Of a stretch of DNA of 64,000 bases, positions 51,759 through 59,946 are shown one piece after another; positions within the stretch are counted from its first letter, which is position 1; every line of letters starts with the position of its first letter. The DNA comes from Thermanaerosceptrum fracticalcis. Its GTDB lineage: Bacteria; Bacillota; Peptococcia; DRI-13. A model generated the notes under the pieces. It searched no databases, was not told where the DNA came from, and saw nothing but the letters and a program-made list of their open reading frames with translations. The translations under genes and the position numbers were made by a program. Where the stretch lies: assembly GCF_000746025.2 (NCBI RefSeq), contig NZ_CP045798.1, positions 1,040,501 to 1,104,500 on the forward strand, written 5' to 3'.

Positions 51759-52145
51759 TCACTCCTCCACAAACTCAATTTCCGGGTATTTAAACTTAAA
51801 CAGTTTCTTTTTGATAGCATACTCTTTTGTTCGATATCCCTTGGTATCAATAATTTGCTGACGTCCGTCTGGATACATCACTCGAAAATCAGCTATATAC
51901 TTAATTGGCCTTATCCATAATCCGTGAATATCGCGATACCCTGGCTGTAACTCAAACTCCGGTTGCAACTCAAAGTCTATTATTTACCCCGTCTTTTTTA
52001 AAAGCTTTAGCTCACAATATTTGTTTGCCTCTTTCTGGCTGTCGAAGGTAATTCCGTCAATTGTTACCTTTCTTGCCCGATACTTGCTAGACTTAGGCAT
52101 CTCAATGCCCAGTTCTTTTGCCTGTTTCATGCTGAGTCTGGTCAT
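51759..52145 (-). pseudogene. DUF1064 (phage nuclease-fold) gene with one in-frame stop
   Basis: From ATG 52145 the frame reads MTRLSMKQAKELGIEMPKSS, then KYRARKVTIDGITFDSQKEA and ELKLLKKTG, hits TAA at 51984-51986, and continues without shift as IIDFELQPEFELQPGYRD to the normal end (YPEIEFVEE). Together about 128 codons match DUF1064, a family with a restriction-endonuclease-like fold. The stop replaces what is usually a Lys-type position before IIDFELQ. Either the gene is dead by one nonsense mutation, or a shorter protein restarts at TTG 51968. It overlaps the MazG-like stop (TAATG). Confidence 0.85.
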
Positions 52146-52435
52146 TAGTATCTCTTCCCATGCAATCGTTCTCGAAGGGCGTTTTTATTCATCTTCTGGA
52201 TAATTTCCCATTCCAGGTCAATCCCCAGTCCACCACACAAATCACAAACCCTGATAACAATATCAGCCATCTCCTCTGCAAAATTACCCCAGCGTCCCTT
52301 TCGGTCCGCCTCCAAGGCCTCGGATACCTCGCTATGTATTAAAGCAAGCAGGGTACCTATTTCCCGCCTCTCATCCCAGAAGCCTTTCTTTTTTGCGTTT
52401 TCATGTGCTTGTTTAACTAACTCGTTTATCGTCAT
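52145..52435 (-). CDS. MazG-like nucleotide pyrophosphohydrolase
   Basis: About 96 aa from ATG 52435 (GGGGGA at about 10 nt). The motif IHSEVSEALEADRKGRWGNF, then EEMADIVIRVCDL, has the EExx...ExxD metal-binding pattern of the all-alpha NTP pyrophosphohydrolases. It probably cleans noncanonical (d)NTPs or affects host alarmone levels during phage growth. It lies in the replication module between SSB and DUF1064. Confidence 0.85.
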   Translation of the reverse strand: MTINELVKQAHENAKKKGFWDERREIGTLLALIHSEVSEALEADRKGRWGNFAEEMADIVIRVCDLCGGLGIDLEWEIIQKMNKNALRERLHGKRY

Positions 52436-52449
52436 TTCAAACATTCCCC

Positions 52450-52836
52450 CTAAAATGGAATATCATCATCGCTAAAAGGTACTTCTTTCCCGATCTGCTC
52501 TAAAGTAGATCCCTTCTCCCGCTTGTCCAAAAACCGCACATTCTCAGCTACCACTTCCGTTACCCAGCGGCGCTGTCCATCCTTACCATCATAAGTCCTT
52601 ACCTGTAGGCGCCCATCGATAGCCACCAGGCTCCCTTTGCCGATATAATTAGCACAGTTTTCGGCCTGTTTTTGCCAAACTACGACGGGGATAAAATCCG
52701 CTTCCCTTTCCCCCTCTTGATTGGCTCTGTTCCTGTTCACGGCCAGGGTGAAAGTTGCCACTGCCGTACCGCTTGGGGTATATCGCAATTCCGGGTCTTT
52801 CGTAAGGCGGCCGATTAGAATTACTCTATTGAGCAT
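52450..52836 (-). CDS. ssb: Single-stranded DNA-binding protein
   Basis: About 128 aa from ATG 52836 (GGAGGAGTTGAGT upstream). An OB-fold ([51 protein letters not shown]) covers about 1-105, and the C-terminus is the acidic tip SDDDIPF that recruits replication partners. It overlaps dnaB by 11 nt. Confidence 0.95.
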   Translation of the reverse strand: MLNRVILIGRLTKDPELRYTPSGTAVATFTLAVNRNRANQEGEREADFIPVVVWQKQAENCANYIGKGSLVAIDGRLQVRTYDGKDGQRRWVTEVVAENVRFLDKREKGSTLEQIGKEVPFSDDDIPF

Positions 52837-54142
52837 ACTCAACTCCTCCCGTCCTCTCTATTACCTGGGCTTCCTGGACCCATGTTTCGTAAAAACGCAT
52901 AATTTTTGCATCGTACTTACAGGGAATAGCCCCTATCGGCCCATTACGATGTTTTGCAAGTATAATCTCCGCATCTTGCTTCTCCCGGTCTGGTCTATGT
53001 AAAAGCATGATTATATCTGCATCCTGCTCAAGGGCACCTGATTCTCGCAGTTCAGACATACCTGGCTTCTTATCTGCTTTCGATTCGGAGGCCCTGTTCA
53101 ACTGACTTAGCGCAATCACCGGCACTTGTAACTCCTTGGCCAGTAGTTTCAGTCCACGGGATATCTTTGTCACCTCCTGGGTCCGATTCTCGGCCTTTGC
53201 CTCCATGAGCTGCAGATAGTCGATAATTATAAGGCTCAGCCCCTTAGTATTTTTCAATCTCCTTGCTTTTGCCCGTATGTCGGCCACTGTTGTAGCGTAC
53301 TCATCAAGGTAGATGGGGGCATTTGTCAGCTTCCCCAGATAGAATGAGAGTGTCTTTTCTTCCCCGGGGTCCAGCTCGCCAATTTTAAGTTTCTTCCCGT
53401 CGATTCCGGATAAGTTAATAAGCATTCTTTCTGCGATCTGCTCCTTGGACATTTCCAGTGTCACAAAGAACACCGGCTTTTTGTCCAGGGCATTTTTGGC
53501 AGCGATCTGTAGAGCAAAAGCGGTTTTTCCTACGCTTGGTCTGGCTGCGATGATCACGAAGTCAGTAGCTTGGATCCCTGACAGGTAACAGTCAAGGCCA
53601 GAGAGATGCGTCTTAATCCCTTTCGGGTCACTCTTTTTCCGAGACATAATCTCGTCAAAGTGATAGTTCAGTACCTCCCGGGCGGAGACTATTTTCCCGG
53701 TCTGGTCTTGATTCAGGGAAAGCATCTGGTCCTCTATCTCGCTTTTGAATTGCGCAAGGTTCTCGTAGTCTTTTTCATAGCATCGGTTTACAAAGGTCGA
53801 TGATACTGAGATAAAGCGTCTCAAGTATGCATTGTCCTTCACGATCTGCATGTGCCGCTGTAGATCATCGCTCGCATAGAAGTTGGCTATTTCTACGATC
53901 TTGGCTAACTCCACCTTAGCCCCTGTCCGGCGCACTTCTTCCGAGAGATTGACCATATCTACGGTTACATGCTCCTCGCAAAGCTTTAGCATGGCCTTAT
54001 AAATCTCGCGGTGGGTATAGTTAAAAAAATCCTCAGGCTTGAGATTAGCCGCTACCTCGATGATGGCATCTTCTTTGACCAGGCATGCGGCTAATACGCT
54101 TTTTTCCGCTTCTTGGTTGTTAGGAGGTATCCGCTCTGGCAT
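52826..54142 (-). CDS. dnaB: Replicative DNA helicase DnaB
   Basis: 438 aa. An N-terminal DnaB domain ([20 protein letters not shown]) is followed by a RecA-like motor: Walker A is [16 protein letters not shown] (about 200), Walker B is [11 protein letters not shown], and QLNRASE and [11 protein letters not shown] follow. All hallmarks of a functional hexameric helicase. The phage thus brings its own helicase, loaded by the initiator encoded upstream, with which it overlaps by 23 nt. Confidence 0.95.
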   Translation of the reverse strand: MPERIPPNNQEAEKSVLAACLVKEDAIIEVAANLKPEDFFNYTHREIYKAMLKLCEEHVTVDMVNLSEEVRRTGAKVELAKIVEIANFYASDDLQRHMQIVKDNAYLRRFISVSSTFVNRCYEKDYENLAQFKSEIEDQMLSLNQDQTGKIVSAREVLNYHFDEIMSRKKSDPKGIKTHLSGLDCYLSGIQATDFVIIAARPSVGKTAFALQIAAKNALDKKPVFFVTLEMSKEQIAERMLINLSGIDGKKLKIGELDPGEEKTLSFYLGKLTNAPIYLDEYATTVADIRAKARRLKNTKGLSLIIIDYLQLMEAKAENRTQEVTKISRGLKLLAKELQVPVIALSQLNRASESKADKKPGMSELRESGALEQDADIIMLLHRPDREKQDAEIILAKHRNGPIGAIPCKYDAKIMRFYETWVQEAQVIERTGGVEYAQ

Positions 54143-54953
54143 TCTCTAATGCCTCCCTTGCAAGTCGTTCCTGTTTACGCCTCCAAAGTTCGATTACTTC
54201 ATCCTTGACTGGAGGACTACTTTCCCTCTGCGCCGGGGGCTCCCCATATCCACAGTCCTCTTGCTCGTCCTTAGGCACATATTCCATAAAAGGCGTATTA
54301 GGGCCCAAAAACGTCTTGGGATGTTTTATATACTGCTCTTCAGTGTTTTTGCGCTTGCATTCGGCCGCGTAATTTTTGGCAGCCATGATCATATCCTCTG
54401 GACTAACCCCCTCTTTAAGACGGGTATTCCAGCACTTATAAGCTCCTTTTTTCTCGACTTTCCGTGGATAGTGAGACCAAAATGTTTCAAACTCAGGCGA
54501 ATAAGCATCGTTTTGCACCGTATTAATTCGATTACGTATACGATTACGATTACGTATATCGGTGACAACTGCTTTCTCCTGATTTCCATTGATATCAATT
54601 GATATCAATTGTGAGCCTTCGTCATCAGGTCCTGGGTACTTGCTTTTTGTTGCTCTCACTTGCTGGTGGTCTCTCCAGGTAACCATCTCAAGATATGGTT
54701 TACCTTCAAATGTGTAAAGAACTATTAAGTTTTCTCTGACCAGAGACTGTAACCACTTTTCTATGGTTTCAATTGATATCTGATCAACTTTCCAGGGGAA
54801 ACACATTGCTCTAAGTACCTGCGGTCTGGCATCAAATCTCCCGAAGTCGTCACATTTAGTGATAAGGCGGTAAAAAAACACCTCTTCTTCGGGAGTAAGA
54901 TTATTGATGTTCTCACTGGTGCAGATACTCTCTTTAATAGTTCTATTCGGCAT
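54120..54953 (-). CDS. Phage replication initiator-like protein
   Basis: 277 aa. The N-terminal about 115 residues look like a winged-helix replication domain (SENINNLTPEEEVFFYRLIT, DDFGRFDARPQVLRAMCFPW, KPYLEMVTWRDHQQVRATKS), as in phage initiator proteins. A low-complexity link (RNRNRIRNRI) is followed by a DnaD/DnaT-like helical domain (YSPEFETFWSHYPRKVEKKG, YIKHPKTFLGPN). It would bind the origin and load DnaB. The linker coincides with repeated DNA at 54529-54611, suggesting the origin lies within this gene. Confidence 0.82.
   Translation of the reverse strand: MPNRTIKESICTSENINNLTPEEEVFFYRLITKCDDFGRFDARPQVLRAMCFPWKVDQISIETIEKWLQSLVRENLIVLYTFEGKPYLEMVTWRDHQQVRATKSKYPGPDDEGSQLISIDINGNQEKAVVTDIRNRNRIRNRINTVQNDAYSPEFETFWSHYPRKVEKKGAYKCWNTRLKEGVSPEDMIMAAKNYAAECKRKNTEEQYIKHPKTFLGPNTPFMEYVPKDEQEDCGYGEPPAQRESSPPVKDEVIELWRRKQERLAREALENARADTS
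54529..54611. other. Candidate phage replication origin (iterons)
   Basis: CGATTACGTATA occurs at 54529-54540 and 54547-54558 with CGATTA between, giving an 18-bp period. Thirty bp on, the palindrome TTGATATCAA occurs twice in tandem (54589-54598, 54599-54608); ATTGATATC occurs again near 54772. They lie inside the initiator gene, as in lambda-type phages. Confidence 0.55.
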
Positions 54954-54961
54954 TTAACCAC

Positions 54962-55129
54962 CTACTTTACAGATTTTTCAAGTTCCAACAACTCTTTATG
55001 AAGTTCAGAATAAAGCTCCTCAAGCAATTCATTCCTCTTTGTGAGGACCTCAATCATGTGATAGTTTTCATTCCGGGCATTCAGAATCTTTTGCATATGT
55101 GTAAGGAGTTCTTTTATCTGGGGATCCAT
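54962..55129 (-). CDS. Small coiled-coil phage protein, 55 aa
   Basis: ATG 55129 after GATGGTGAT; the chain MDPQIKELLTHMQKILNARN plus LLEELYSELHKELLELEKSV is almost entirely helical. TAG at 54962 is 8 nt before the initiator start. A new call on size, ribosome site and packing; function unknown. Confidence 0.65.
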   Translation of the reverse strand: MDPQIKELLTHMQKILNARNENYHMIEVLTKRNELLEELYSELHKELLELEKSVK

Positions 55130-55284
55130 ATCACCATCTCTTTCAGAAAAGTAGAGTTATCCAAATTGGTCCGGTTATAATCAGTAAGATTAGCAAGGTT
55201 ATAAAGATTCCGTCTGCTATATCTTCCATAATCATCCTCCGCGCATTTCCGCGATAATTTTCACTTAATCTTTGAAATGTGAAA

Positions 55285-55713
55285 TTAGTTATTATTTCTT
55301 AAAGTTTTAACAGCTTCCTTAACAGCCTCATAATCGTAATAAATATTTCCATCACATCCGTAAAATTGTTCAAGTCCTTCATATCCCCATTCCCCGGGAT
55401 TGGATACAATCGGATTTCCATCTGCATCCCCATGAATCGCAAACCCTTCGCAGATATGTATTTGTATTGTGTATTGTGGCGGAGGACATTCATAATCTTT
55501 GTGTTGACGTACACAGTCTAAAGCCGAATATCCAACTTCTTTGCCGTGTATACATATTTCACAAGGACAATCAGTACGGCTTATTGTGTAAACTCTATCA
55601 CCTGGTCTACATGGTAATATCGCAACCCTACCTTTTGACTTGGCAATAGCTATGTCAACAAGTTCATTTATGGACATCCCTAATTCATTTAACACCTTTT
55701 CAACCTCGCTCAT
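55285..55713 (-). CDS. Cys-rich hypothetical phage protein
   Basis: About 142 aa from ATG 55713 (GAAAGGATGAG nine bases upstream); a longer GTG start (55743) lacks a ribosome site. After a helical N-terminus (VEKVLNELGMSINELVDIAI) come PCRPGDRVYTIS, CPCEICIHGKE, CVRQHKDYECPPPQ and YGCDGNIYYDYEA. The Cys/His pattern suggests one or more zinc sites. Not recognised. Confidence 0.7.
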   Translation of the reverse strand: MSEVEKVLNELGMSINELVDIAIAKSKGRVAILPCRPGDRVYTISRTDCPCEICIHGKEVGYSALDCVRQHKDYECPPPQYTIQIHICEGFAIHGDADGNPIVSNPGEWGYEGLEQFYGCDGNIYYDYEAVKEAVKTLRNNN

Positions 55714-55778
55714 TTTTCTTATCTCATCCTTTCTTTCCTTCACATTATTTACAATTGCGCCTTATGCAGCACGAGCTA

Positions 55779-55940
55779 TTACCCCGCCAGCCTCTTCTGC
55801 ATTTCAACGACCAGCCTGTCTACCTTCCTGCTCATGGCCAGAACCCGGGGATCAGTGAGTCCATATTTCTCGCACATTTCCTCCAGCCGCCGGCGAAGGA
55901 GGCATAGGCGTTTGTGTAGAGCAAAAACATTATCACTCAT
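55779..55940 (-). CDS. Spo0E-like aspartyl-phosphate phosphatase (prophage-encoded)
   Basis: 53 aa from ATG 55940 (weak GTGAAATAGA upstream) to TAA. The chain HKRLCLLRRRLEEMCEKYGL, then TDPRVLAMSRKVDRLVVEMQ, matches the two-helix Spo0E family: LRRxLE in helix one and the S..(L/V)D.L signature in helix two. Spo0E proteins remove phosphate from Spo0A~P and so delay sporulation. A prophage copy could influence the host's choice to sporulate. The frame is too short for most gene finders. Confidence 0.75.
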   Translation of the reverse strand: MSDNVFALHKRLCLLRRRLEEMCEKYGLTDPRVLAMSRKVDRLVVEMQKRLAG

Positions 55941-55959
55941 TCTATTTCACCGTCCGCAG

Positions 55960-56433
55960 TCATGCTACGCCAAACAGCCTTAGCTGGGCACGCTCGCCTT
56001 GGATATACAACTTGACCTCATCACAAAGAACGTCAAGAGCATCAATGCATTCATCAGTTAGTAACTGATTCTCATCTGCTGGTTGATCGTTATAGGAGTC
56101 ACTGGCCTTATGAGGCGTGTTAATATTAAGATCGGTGTTAGAATAGAATAGTTCCATCTGGGCGATGATGGTCGCCCCCATGACCTGTTTTTCTCCCCTG
56201 TAAGAGAACGATACACCACGGACTTTTATGCGACTTAGATAATCTTCAGGTAGCTCGCACATTTCGATAACGTGCGGTGCTAGGGCGTTTAAGGCCTCGT
56301 AAAACTCAGGACGTGCTTTTTCTGAGCAGGTAAATGAATACTCATCCCATGACCCTGTTTTACTCTGCTGATCATAAGAAACAGCAACCTTATCATCAGA
56401 GGTGATTTTCACCTTTTTGATTCGCATACTCAT
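55960..56433 (-). CDS. Hypothetical phage protein
   Basis: 157 aa. The first 110 residues are beta-rich (KKVKITSDDKVAVSYDQQSK, WDEYSFTCSEKARPEFYEAL, IKVRGVSFSYRGEKQVMGAT) and the end is helical (TDECIDALDVLCDEVKLYIQ). It sits between the Spo0E-like and recombination genes. This type occurs in phage early regions; role unknown. Confidence 0.72.
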   Translation of the reverse strand: MSMRIKKVKITSDDKVAVSYDQQSKTGSWDEYSFTCSEKARPEFYEALNALAPHVIEMCELPEDYLSRIKVRGVSFSYRGEKQVMGATIIAQMELFYSNTDLNINTPHKASDSYNDQPADENQLLTDECIDALDVLCDEVKLYIQGERAQLRLFGVA

Positions 56434-56516
56434 GCTATATACACAACCTTTCCGGTTAATTCTTTTCCCTCGAGAAGATTAACCCAGGGGACTACGGTAG
56501 CCCCCAGGGTTTTACA

Positions 56517-57263
56517 TTAAGCACTTGCTTTCTCAGCAGCAATCTTTTCAATCTTTTCACAGATTTCGTTGTATTTGACTTTTTCTACCTCAGAGCTGCC
56601 CTTATATCCGTACTCTGACAATACCTGTCGTACAATATCTTGATCACCTTTAGCAAGAGCAAACATTCTTTTTGCCTGGCTGGAAGTGATGGTGCCGGAC
56701 TGGTCAGTAGCTACTCTCTGATTTTGTACACTCTCTTGAATCGGTGTACCCTCAAGATCCATGTCCTCCAGGTCTTGGGTGAAAATGTCAGATAAACTGG
56801 CGACAAGGAGTGTAGCATCAATTAGTGCTCTTTTCTTTGCCATTTTCAGAACAGTATTATCCGCACCAAATGCATCCTGCTTAATATATTTCTTTTCCTT
56901 GGTATTGCAGCTGCCCAGGCCTTCTGTAATCAGGACATCACCTTTAAATAACTTGCACCTGACCTGGTACTGGAAAAATCCCTCCCGGAAATCCCGGGTA
57001 CTATCCACAATCTCAAACTCAGAGCGGAGACCCATCAGCATTAGAATTTTTTCTGCTCCTGGTTTTAATAGCGTAGGTTTAGGGGTTCCCGGGATAATGC
57101 CGTAATCGTGATTCTGGCGTAAATTCTTTTGGACCAGGGCCTGGAATTGGTTAATCTTTGCCATGGTAGCCTGTACATGCTGAATGTTCACCTCATCAAT
57201 GACAGAGAGAGATGTCACGGGTGGAGGAGTAGGTTGGGATATCTCATACTTTACCTGCGTCAT
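56517..57263 (-). CDS. Phage recombination-associated protein (possible ssDNA-annealing protein)
   Basis: 248 aa. An N-terminal helix (VQATMAKINQFQALVQKNLR) is followed by QNHDYGIIPGTPKPTLLKPG, a conserved-looking phrase, then a beta core (FEIVDSTRDFREGFFQYQVR, LITEGLGSCNTKEKKYIKQD) and VLKMAKKRALIDATLLVASL. The C-terminus resembles the end of Erf/RecT-type proteins only in layout. It overlaps the Gam-like gene by 4 nt. A role in DNA recombination or repair is inferred from the partner. Confidence 0.7.
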   Translation of the reverse strand: MTQVKYEISQPTPPPVTSLSVIDEVNIQHVQATMAKINQFQALVQKNLRQNHDYGIIPGTPKPTLLKPGAEKILMLMGLRSEFEIVDSTRDFREGFFQYQVRCKLFKGDVLITEGLGSCNTKEKKYIKQDAFGADNTVLKMAKKRALIDATLLVASLSDIFTQDLEDMDLEGTPIQESVQNQRVATDQSGTITSSQAKRMFALAKGDQDIVRQVLSEYGYKGSSEVEKVKYNEICEKIEKIAAEKASA

Positions 57264-57823
57264 AGGCTATCCACCTCCACACTGAATTTGTCTTCCCGTT
57301 CGATTACCAGGATACCGGGCACCATCTCACCGGTAGTGAGGTCTATTGCCTTATCCCCTTCTACCACTAACTGCTTCTTAAGCCCGGCCCAATCAAGTTT
57401 GGGCTCTTGCGGAATTAGCACTTCCGGTTTATTTTCCTTTGCCCAGGCCTTGATTAATGCGTCATCCCGTTGGAACTCAGGCTGTTGTTTTGTGAGTTTC
57501 AATTTGCCGTATGGGGTTTTCACAGTCTTAGCCTTCGGATCCTGCTGTATTAGGTTGCGGTGATATCCCTCGAGGGCACCTAAGAAGAAGCTGCGGCTTC
57601 TCTCGATTCCCTTAAATTCGTCTTGTAGCCAGGCATTAATACGGGCAATTTCTTCCTCTGCCACCTTCCTTATTTCCGCTTCCTTGGCAGCCAGGGCCCG
57701 GAGTTTCCGCATAGCCCAGGTGGCCTGCTCTAAATTGGTTATGCGGAAGGCCTCCCGCTGCTCTTCCTGGTCTTCCTGGGGAACCTGTATATCATCAAGG
57801 TCAAGTTTTAATAATGCGTCCAT
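57260..57823 (-). CDS. Host-nuclease inhibitor Gam-like protein
   Basis: 187 aa. Coiled-coil start (ITNLEQATWAMRKLRALAAK, EAEIRKVAEEEIARINAWLQ) followed by KTVKTPYGKLKLTKQQPEFQ, WAKENKPEVLIPQEPKLDW and a beta-rich end (GEMVPGILVIEREDKFSVEV). This is the pattern of Mu Gam-type proteins, which bind DNA ends and block RecBCD/AddAB. Coupled to the downstream recombination gene by a 4-nt overlap. Confidence 0.82.
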   Translation of the reverse strand: MDALLKLDLDDIQVPQEDQEEQREAFRITNLEQATWAMRKLRALAAKEAEIRKVAEEEIARINAWLQDEFKGIERSRSFFLGALEGYHRNLIQQDPKAKTVKTPYGKLKLTKQQPEFQRDDALIKAWAKENKPEVLIPQEPKLDWAGLKKQLVVEGDKAIDLTTGEMVPGILVIEREDKFSVEVDSL

Positions 57824-57835
57824 GGCTAAACCTCC

Positions 57836-58126
57836 TTACGCCAATTTTCTTTTGAGTACTGCATTGTACTCCCGTTCGGTTTCCAGCTCATCTTTCAACT
57901 GCTCAAGCTGCTGTTCAAGATTTAGGACCTTTTCTTCCAAGATGGAACGATGGTAGGAGTCATCGTACAAAGCAATCTCAAGCTGTCTTTCTAAGGCTTC
58001 TGCATCGTCCTCACTCAGGGTTAAAGTTATGCTTTCACCATTCACATCAAGTGTAATGTCAACTCTGTTACGAAAAGCACGAGCGTCTATACTAAGAAAC
58101 TTGCCAGCCAGGTCTATATCTATCAT
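57836..58126 (-). CDS. Hypothetical phage protein with C-terminal coiled coil
   Basis: 96 aa: a beta-type N-terminal part (DARAFRNRVDITLDVNGESI) and a coiled coil (LEEKVLNLEQQLEQLKDELE). Start ATG 58126 overlaps the stop of the zinc-ribbon gene by 4 nt (ATGA). Unknown role. Confidence 0.75.
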   Translation of the reverse strand: MIDIDLAGKFLSIDARAFRNRVDITLDVNGESITLTLSEDDAEALERQLEIALYDDSYHRSILEEKVLNLEQQLEQLKDELETEREYNAVLKRKLA

Positions 58127-58251
58127 GATTTAAATTGCCTCCTTTTTTGGGGCGCCGGAATAAGCGCGCCACATTTGTCACATTCCCAATGATTCACAGT
58201 ATCCGCAGAAAACCATACCTTTCCGCAGTTTGGGCAGGTTCGCTTGTCCAT
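58123..58251 (-). CDS. Small zinc-ribbon phage protein, 42 aa
   Basis: ATG 58251 after AAAGGAGGTTCTT. CPNCGKVWFS and WECDKCGALIPAP form a complete four-Cys zinc ribbon, with a basic tail (QKRRQFKS). It is the first of several small zinc-ribbon proteins in this early region. Translationally coupled to the next gene. Confidence 0.8.
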   Translation of the reverse strand: MDKRTCPNCGKVWFSADTVNHWECDKCGALIPAPQKRRQFKS

Positions 58252-58262
58252 AAGAACCTCCT

Positions 58263-58316
58263 TTAACTTGCTTTTCTTTTTCTTTTGATACGTCCATAAA
58301 TCTGATCCGGACTCAT
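58263..58316 (-). CDS. Possible 17-aa basic peptide coupled to the upstream ORF
   Basis: ATG 58316 overlaps the TGA of the frame at 58313-58465 (ATGA). It encodes MSPDQIYGRIKRKRKAS. GAGG lies 8 nt upstream. Too short for certainty; noted because of the coupling. Confidence 0.3.
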   Translation of the reverse strand: MSPDQIYGRIKRKRKAS

Positions 58317-58465
58317 GGCGTAAACCTCAGCAACTTGCGTACTGTCCGGATTAGCCTGGGGCTTTCATCAGACTGCATAAGCCGAAAAGCCAATTCTGGC
58401 GTAGCTGGGGTCAGTATGGCTATACAAAGAGCGTAGTAGTTTATCTTTAGGTTTGAACGAAGCAA
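58313..58465 (-). CDS. Possible small phage protein, about 50 aa
   Basis: A frame starting at TTG 58465 (GAGGGGTGA just upstream; a GTG at 58474 is inside that ribosome site) gives a helical chain (YYALCIAILTPATPELAFRL, ESPRLIRTVRKLLRF). It has no family, but nothing else fills 58270-58580 and its stop couples to the next ATG. The about 100 bp upstream hold an inverted motif ATCGGCGGCAGCCGAT. Confidence 0.4.
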   Translation of the reverse strand: MLRSNLKINYYALCIAILTPATPELAFRLMQSDESPRLIRTVRKLLRFTP

Positions 58466-58583
58466 ATATTTCACCCCTCGAAAATGGGATTTTCTTATAA
58501 TGATTGGCGACATCGGCTGCCGCCGATTGCTAGAGGGAGGGAATATTAGCTTGACGAAAATCCGTCATAATGCTAAAATTCCC

Positions 58584-59132
58584 TTAGGTTTTTTTGATTT
58601 GGCCGCATTCCTGCGGTCTTTTTCTTTTTTTGATATAACCACGAGCCCAACATTTTTGGTTATGCTGGTGTATTAATTCTGCAACATCGCACCAGCGGCC
58701 CAGGGCTATCTTAAATGTCTCAATGCAATGCTCCACATCAAAAAATTCCTGCAAATATGTTACAAAGGTATCCCACTCATCCGGCGTGAAGTCTTCACGT
58801 CGGTTTTTATTTATTGTCAGAATCATCATCCGCTGAAGAACTTCTTGTGCTTCGCTCATTTCCCCCATCAGCTTTAACAAAACACTGACCGGGTCCTGGT
58901 TAATATTGTTAAGAACTTCATAGCTATAAGCGGCTCCAATAGCACAATTCTCACGACAATAAATCTGGGTTAACCACGGCACTTTATATAACCTGCTCAT
59001 CCCAAGGACCACATCAGGTGGGGGCATTGTTTTTCCTGATTCGTAATCAGCCAACGTCCTGCAGCCTATGTGCAAAGCATCAGCTGCAGCATCTCTGCTT
59101 ATTCTAGCAGCTTCACGTGCAATTCTGTACAT
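58584..59132 (-). CDS. XRE-family HTH regulator
   Basis: About 182 aa from ATG 59132 (AAGGAGGTGAGAGGA upstream; the GTG inside that site is not the start). N-terminal helix-turn-helix (ISRDAAADALHIGCRTLADY, ESGKTMPPPDVV, about residues 8-65), then a helical effector or dimer region and a basic end. It is transcribed with the early phage genes and probably controls them. Confidence 0.82.
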   Translation of the reverse strand: MYRIAREAARISRDAAADALHIGCRTLADYESGKTMPPPDVVLGMSRLYKVPWLTQIYCRENCAIGAAYSYEVLNNINQDPVSVLLKLMGEMSEAQEVLQRMMILTINKNRREDFTPDEWDTFVTYLQEFFDVEHCIETFKIALGRWCDVAELIHQHNQKCWARGYIKKRKRPQECGQIKKT

Positions 59133-59265
59133 TCCTCTCACCTCCTTGGCATGTTTTAATTTAAGTAGAATCAGTTAAATAGAATCAGTTTGCATAGACC
59201 GCATAGATGCATAGGCTTTGAGAAGTTTATAGAAATGATAGTCCTTGGCCCTACATATGAAAGGT

Positions 59266-59499
59266 TTAAACATTAGTCGCTTCACCGGCTACCCTCTCTT
59301 TCTTTAAAATCTCCCGCTCAATTTGTTCCCGGAGTTCTCTCAATCTCGCATAATGTATCGGGTGAGCACTCCCGGGAAGCCCAGCGGCTGCGACGGCTAA
59401 CGTAAGCAAATAGCCCGCCGCCTCCTTGTCTGGAATGTAAATTAGCAACTGCCGGCACCTCCTCGTTCTGTTCTTGCTCGAATCCCTTATCTCCACCAC
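59266..59499 (-). CDS. Hypothetical phage protein, start uncertain
   Basis: About 77 aa from GTG 59499 or 59496, just after the stop of the 40-aa membrane protein; the frame is open further up to TTG 59556, but that part overlaps the neighbour. Content: RDSSKNRTRRCRQLLIYIPD, AAGYLLTLAVAAAGLPGS, then a helical end (LRELREQIEREILKKERVA). Function unknown. Confidence 0.5.
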   Translation of the reverse strand: MVEIRDSSKNRTRRCRQLLIYIPDKEAAGYLLTLAVAAAGLPGSAHPIHYARLRELREQIEREILKKERVAGEATNV

Positions 59500-59504
59500 C
59501 TTTT

Positions 59505-59627
59505 CTATAAACGAGCAACCAATATCATCAGGACTATGCCGATTACCATAAAGCAAAAGGCAAAAGTATCTGATTCACGGCATTTCTCAACTAAGCCGTC
59601 GTGAATCGGTTTAGGTAATATCCACAT
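59505..59627 (-). CDS. Small phage membrane protein, 40 aa
   Basis: ATG 59627 after a perfect AAAGGAGGTGTACCC. MWILPKPIHDGLVEKCRESD leads into one membrane helix (TFAFCFMVIGIVLMILVARL) ending at TAG. A new call; the strong ribosome site supports it. Role unknown. Confidence 0.7.
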   Translation of the reverse strand: MWILPKPIHDGLVEKCRESDTFAFCFMVIGIVLMILVARL

Positions 59628-59641
59628 GGGTACACCTCCTT

Positions 59642-59911
59642 TCACTCGTCCGCATCCTCAAGTTTTTTGAAAACGGCCTGGCATCTCTTGCACTGGTATT
59701 TAACTATGTGGTATGACCCCATAGGTTTAATTGGTGGCAGCAGCCGCCAATTTCTGGCCCCAAGGCCGCAAATCGGGCATTCGTCGCTAAACTGGCTTAA
59801 CATCATTTTTACAGTCGGATTAGGGGTCTGGGCCCACACCTCCCTAGCGATTTGGATCTCGCTGGGTGTCGGGGTAAACCCTAAAGCCTTTGGATTGATT
59901 TGTATTGACAT
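59642..59911 (-). CDS. Zinc-ribbon phage protein
   Basis: About 89 aa from ATG 59911 (AAGGAGTGATTTTC upstream). A plant-like helix (SEIQIAREVWAQTPNPTVKM) is followed by CPICGLGARNWR and YQCKRCQAVFKKLE, a four-Cys ribbon. Likely nucleic-acid binding. One of four small zinc proteins within 3 kb. Confidence 0.75.
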   Translation of the reverse strand: MSIQINPKALGFTPTPSEIQIAREVWAQTPNPTVKMMLSQFSDECPICGLGARNWRLLPPIKPMGSYHIVKYQCKRCQAVFKKLEDADE

Positions 59912-59946
59912 GAAAATCACTCCTTATGACAAATTGACCAACACTG

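Noticed and set aside
59318-59518. 66-codon minus frame in another phase
   Set aside because: Gly/Arg-rich composition, no ribosome site, overlapped by the better-supported frame at 59266-59499.
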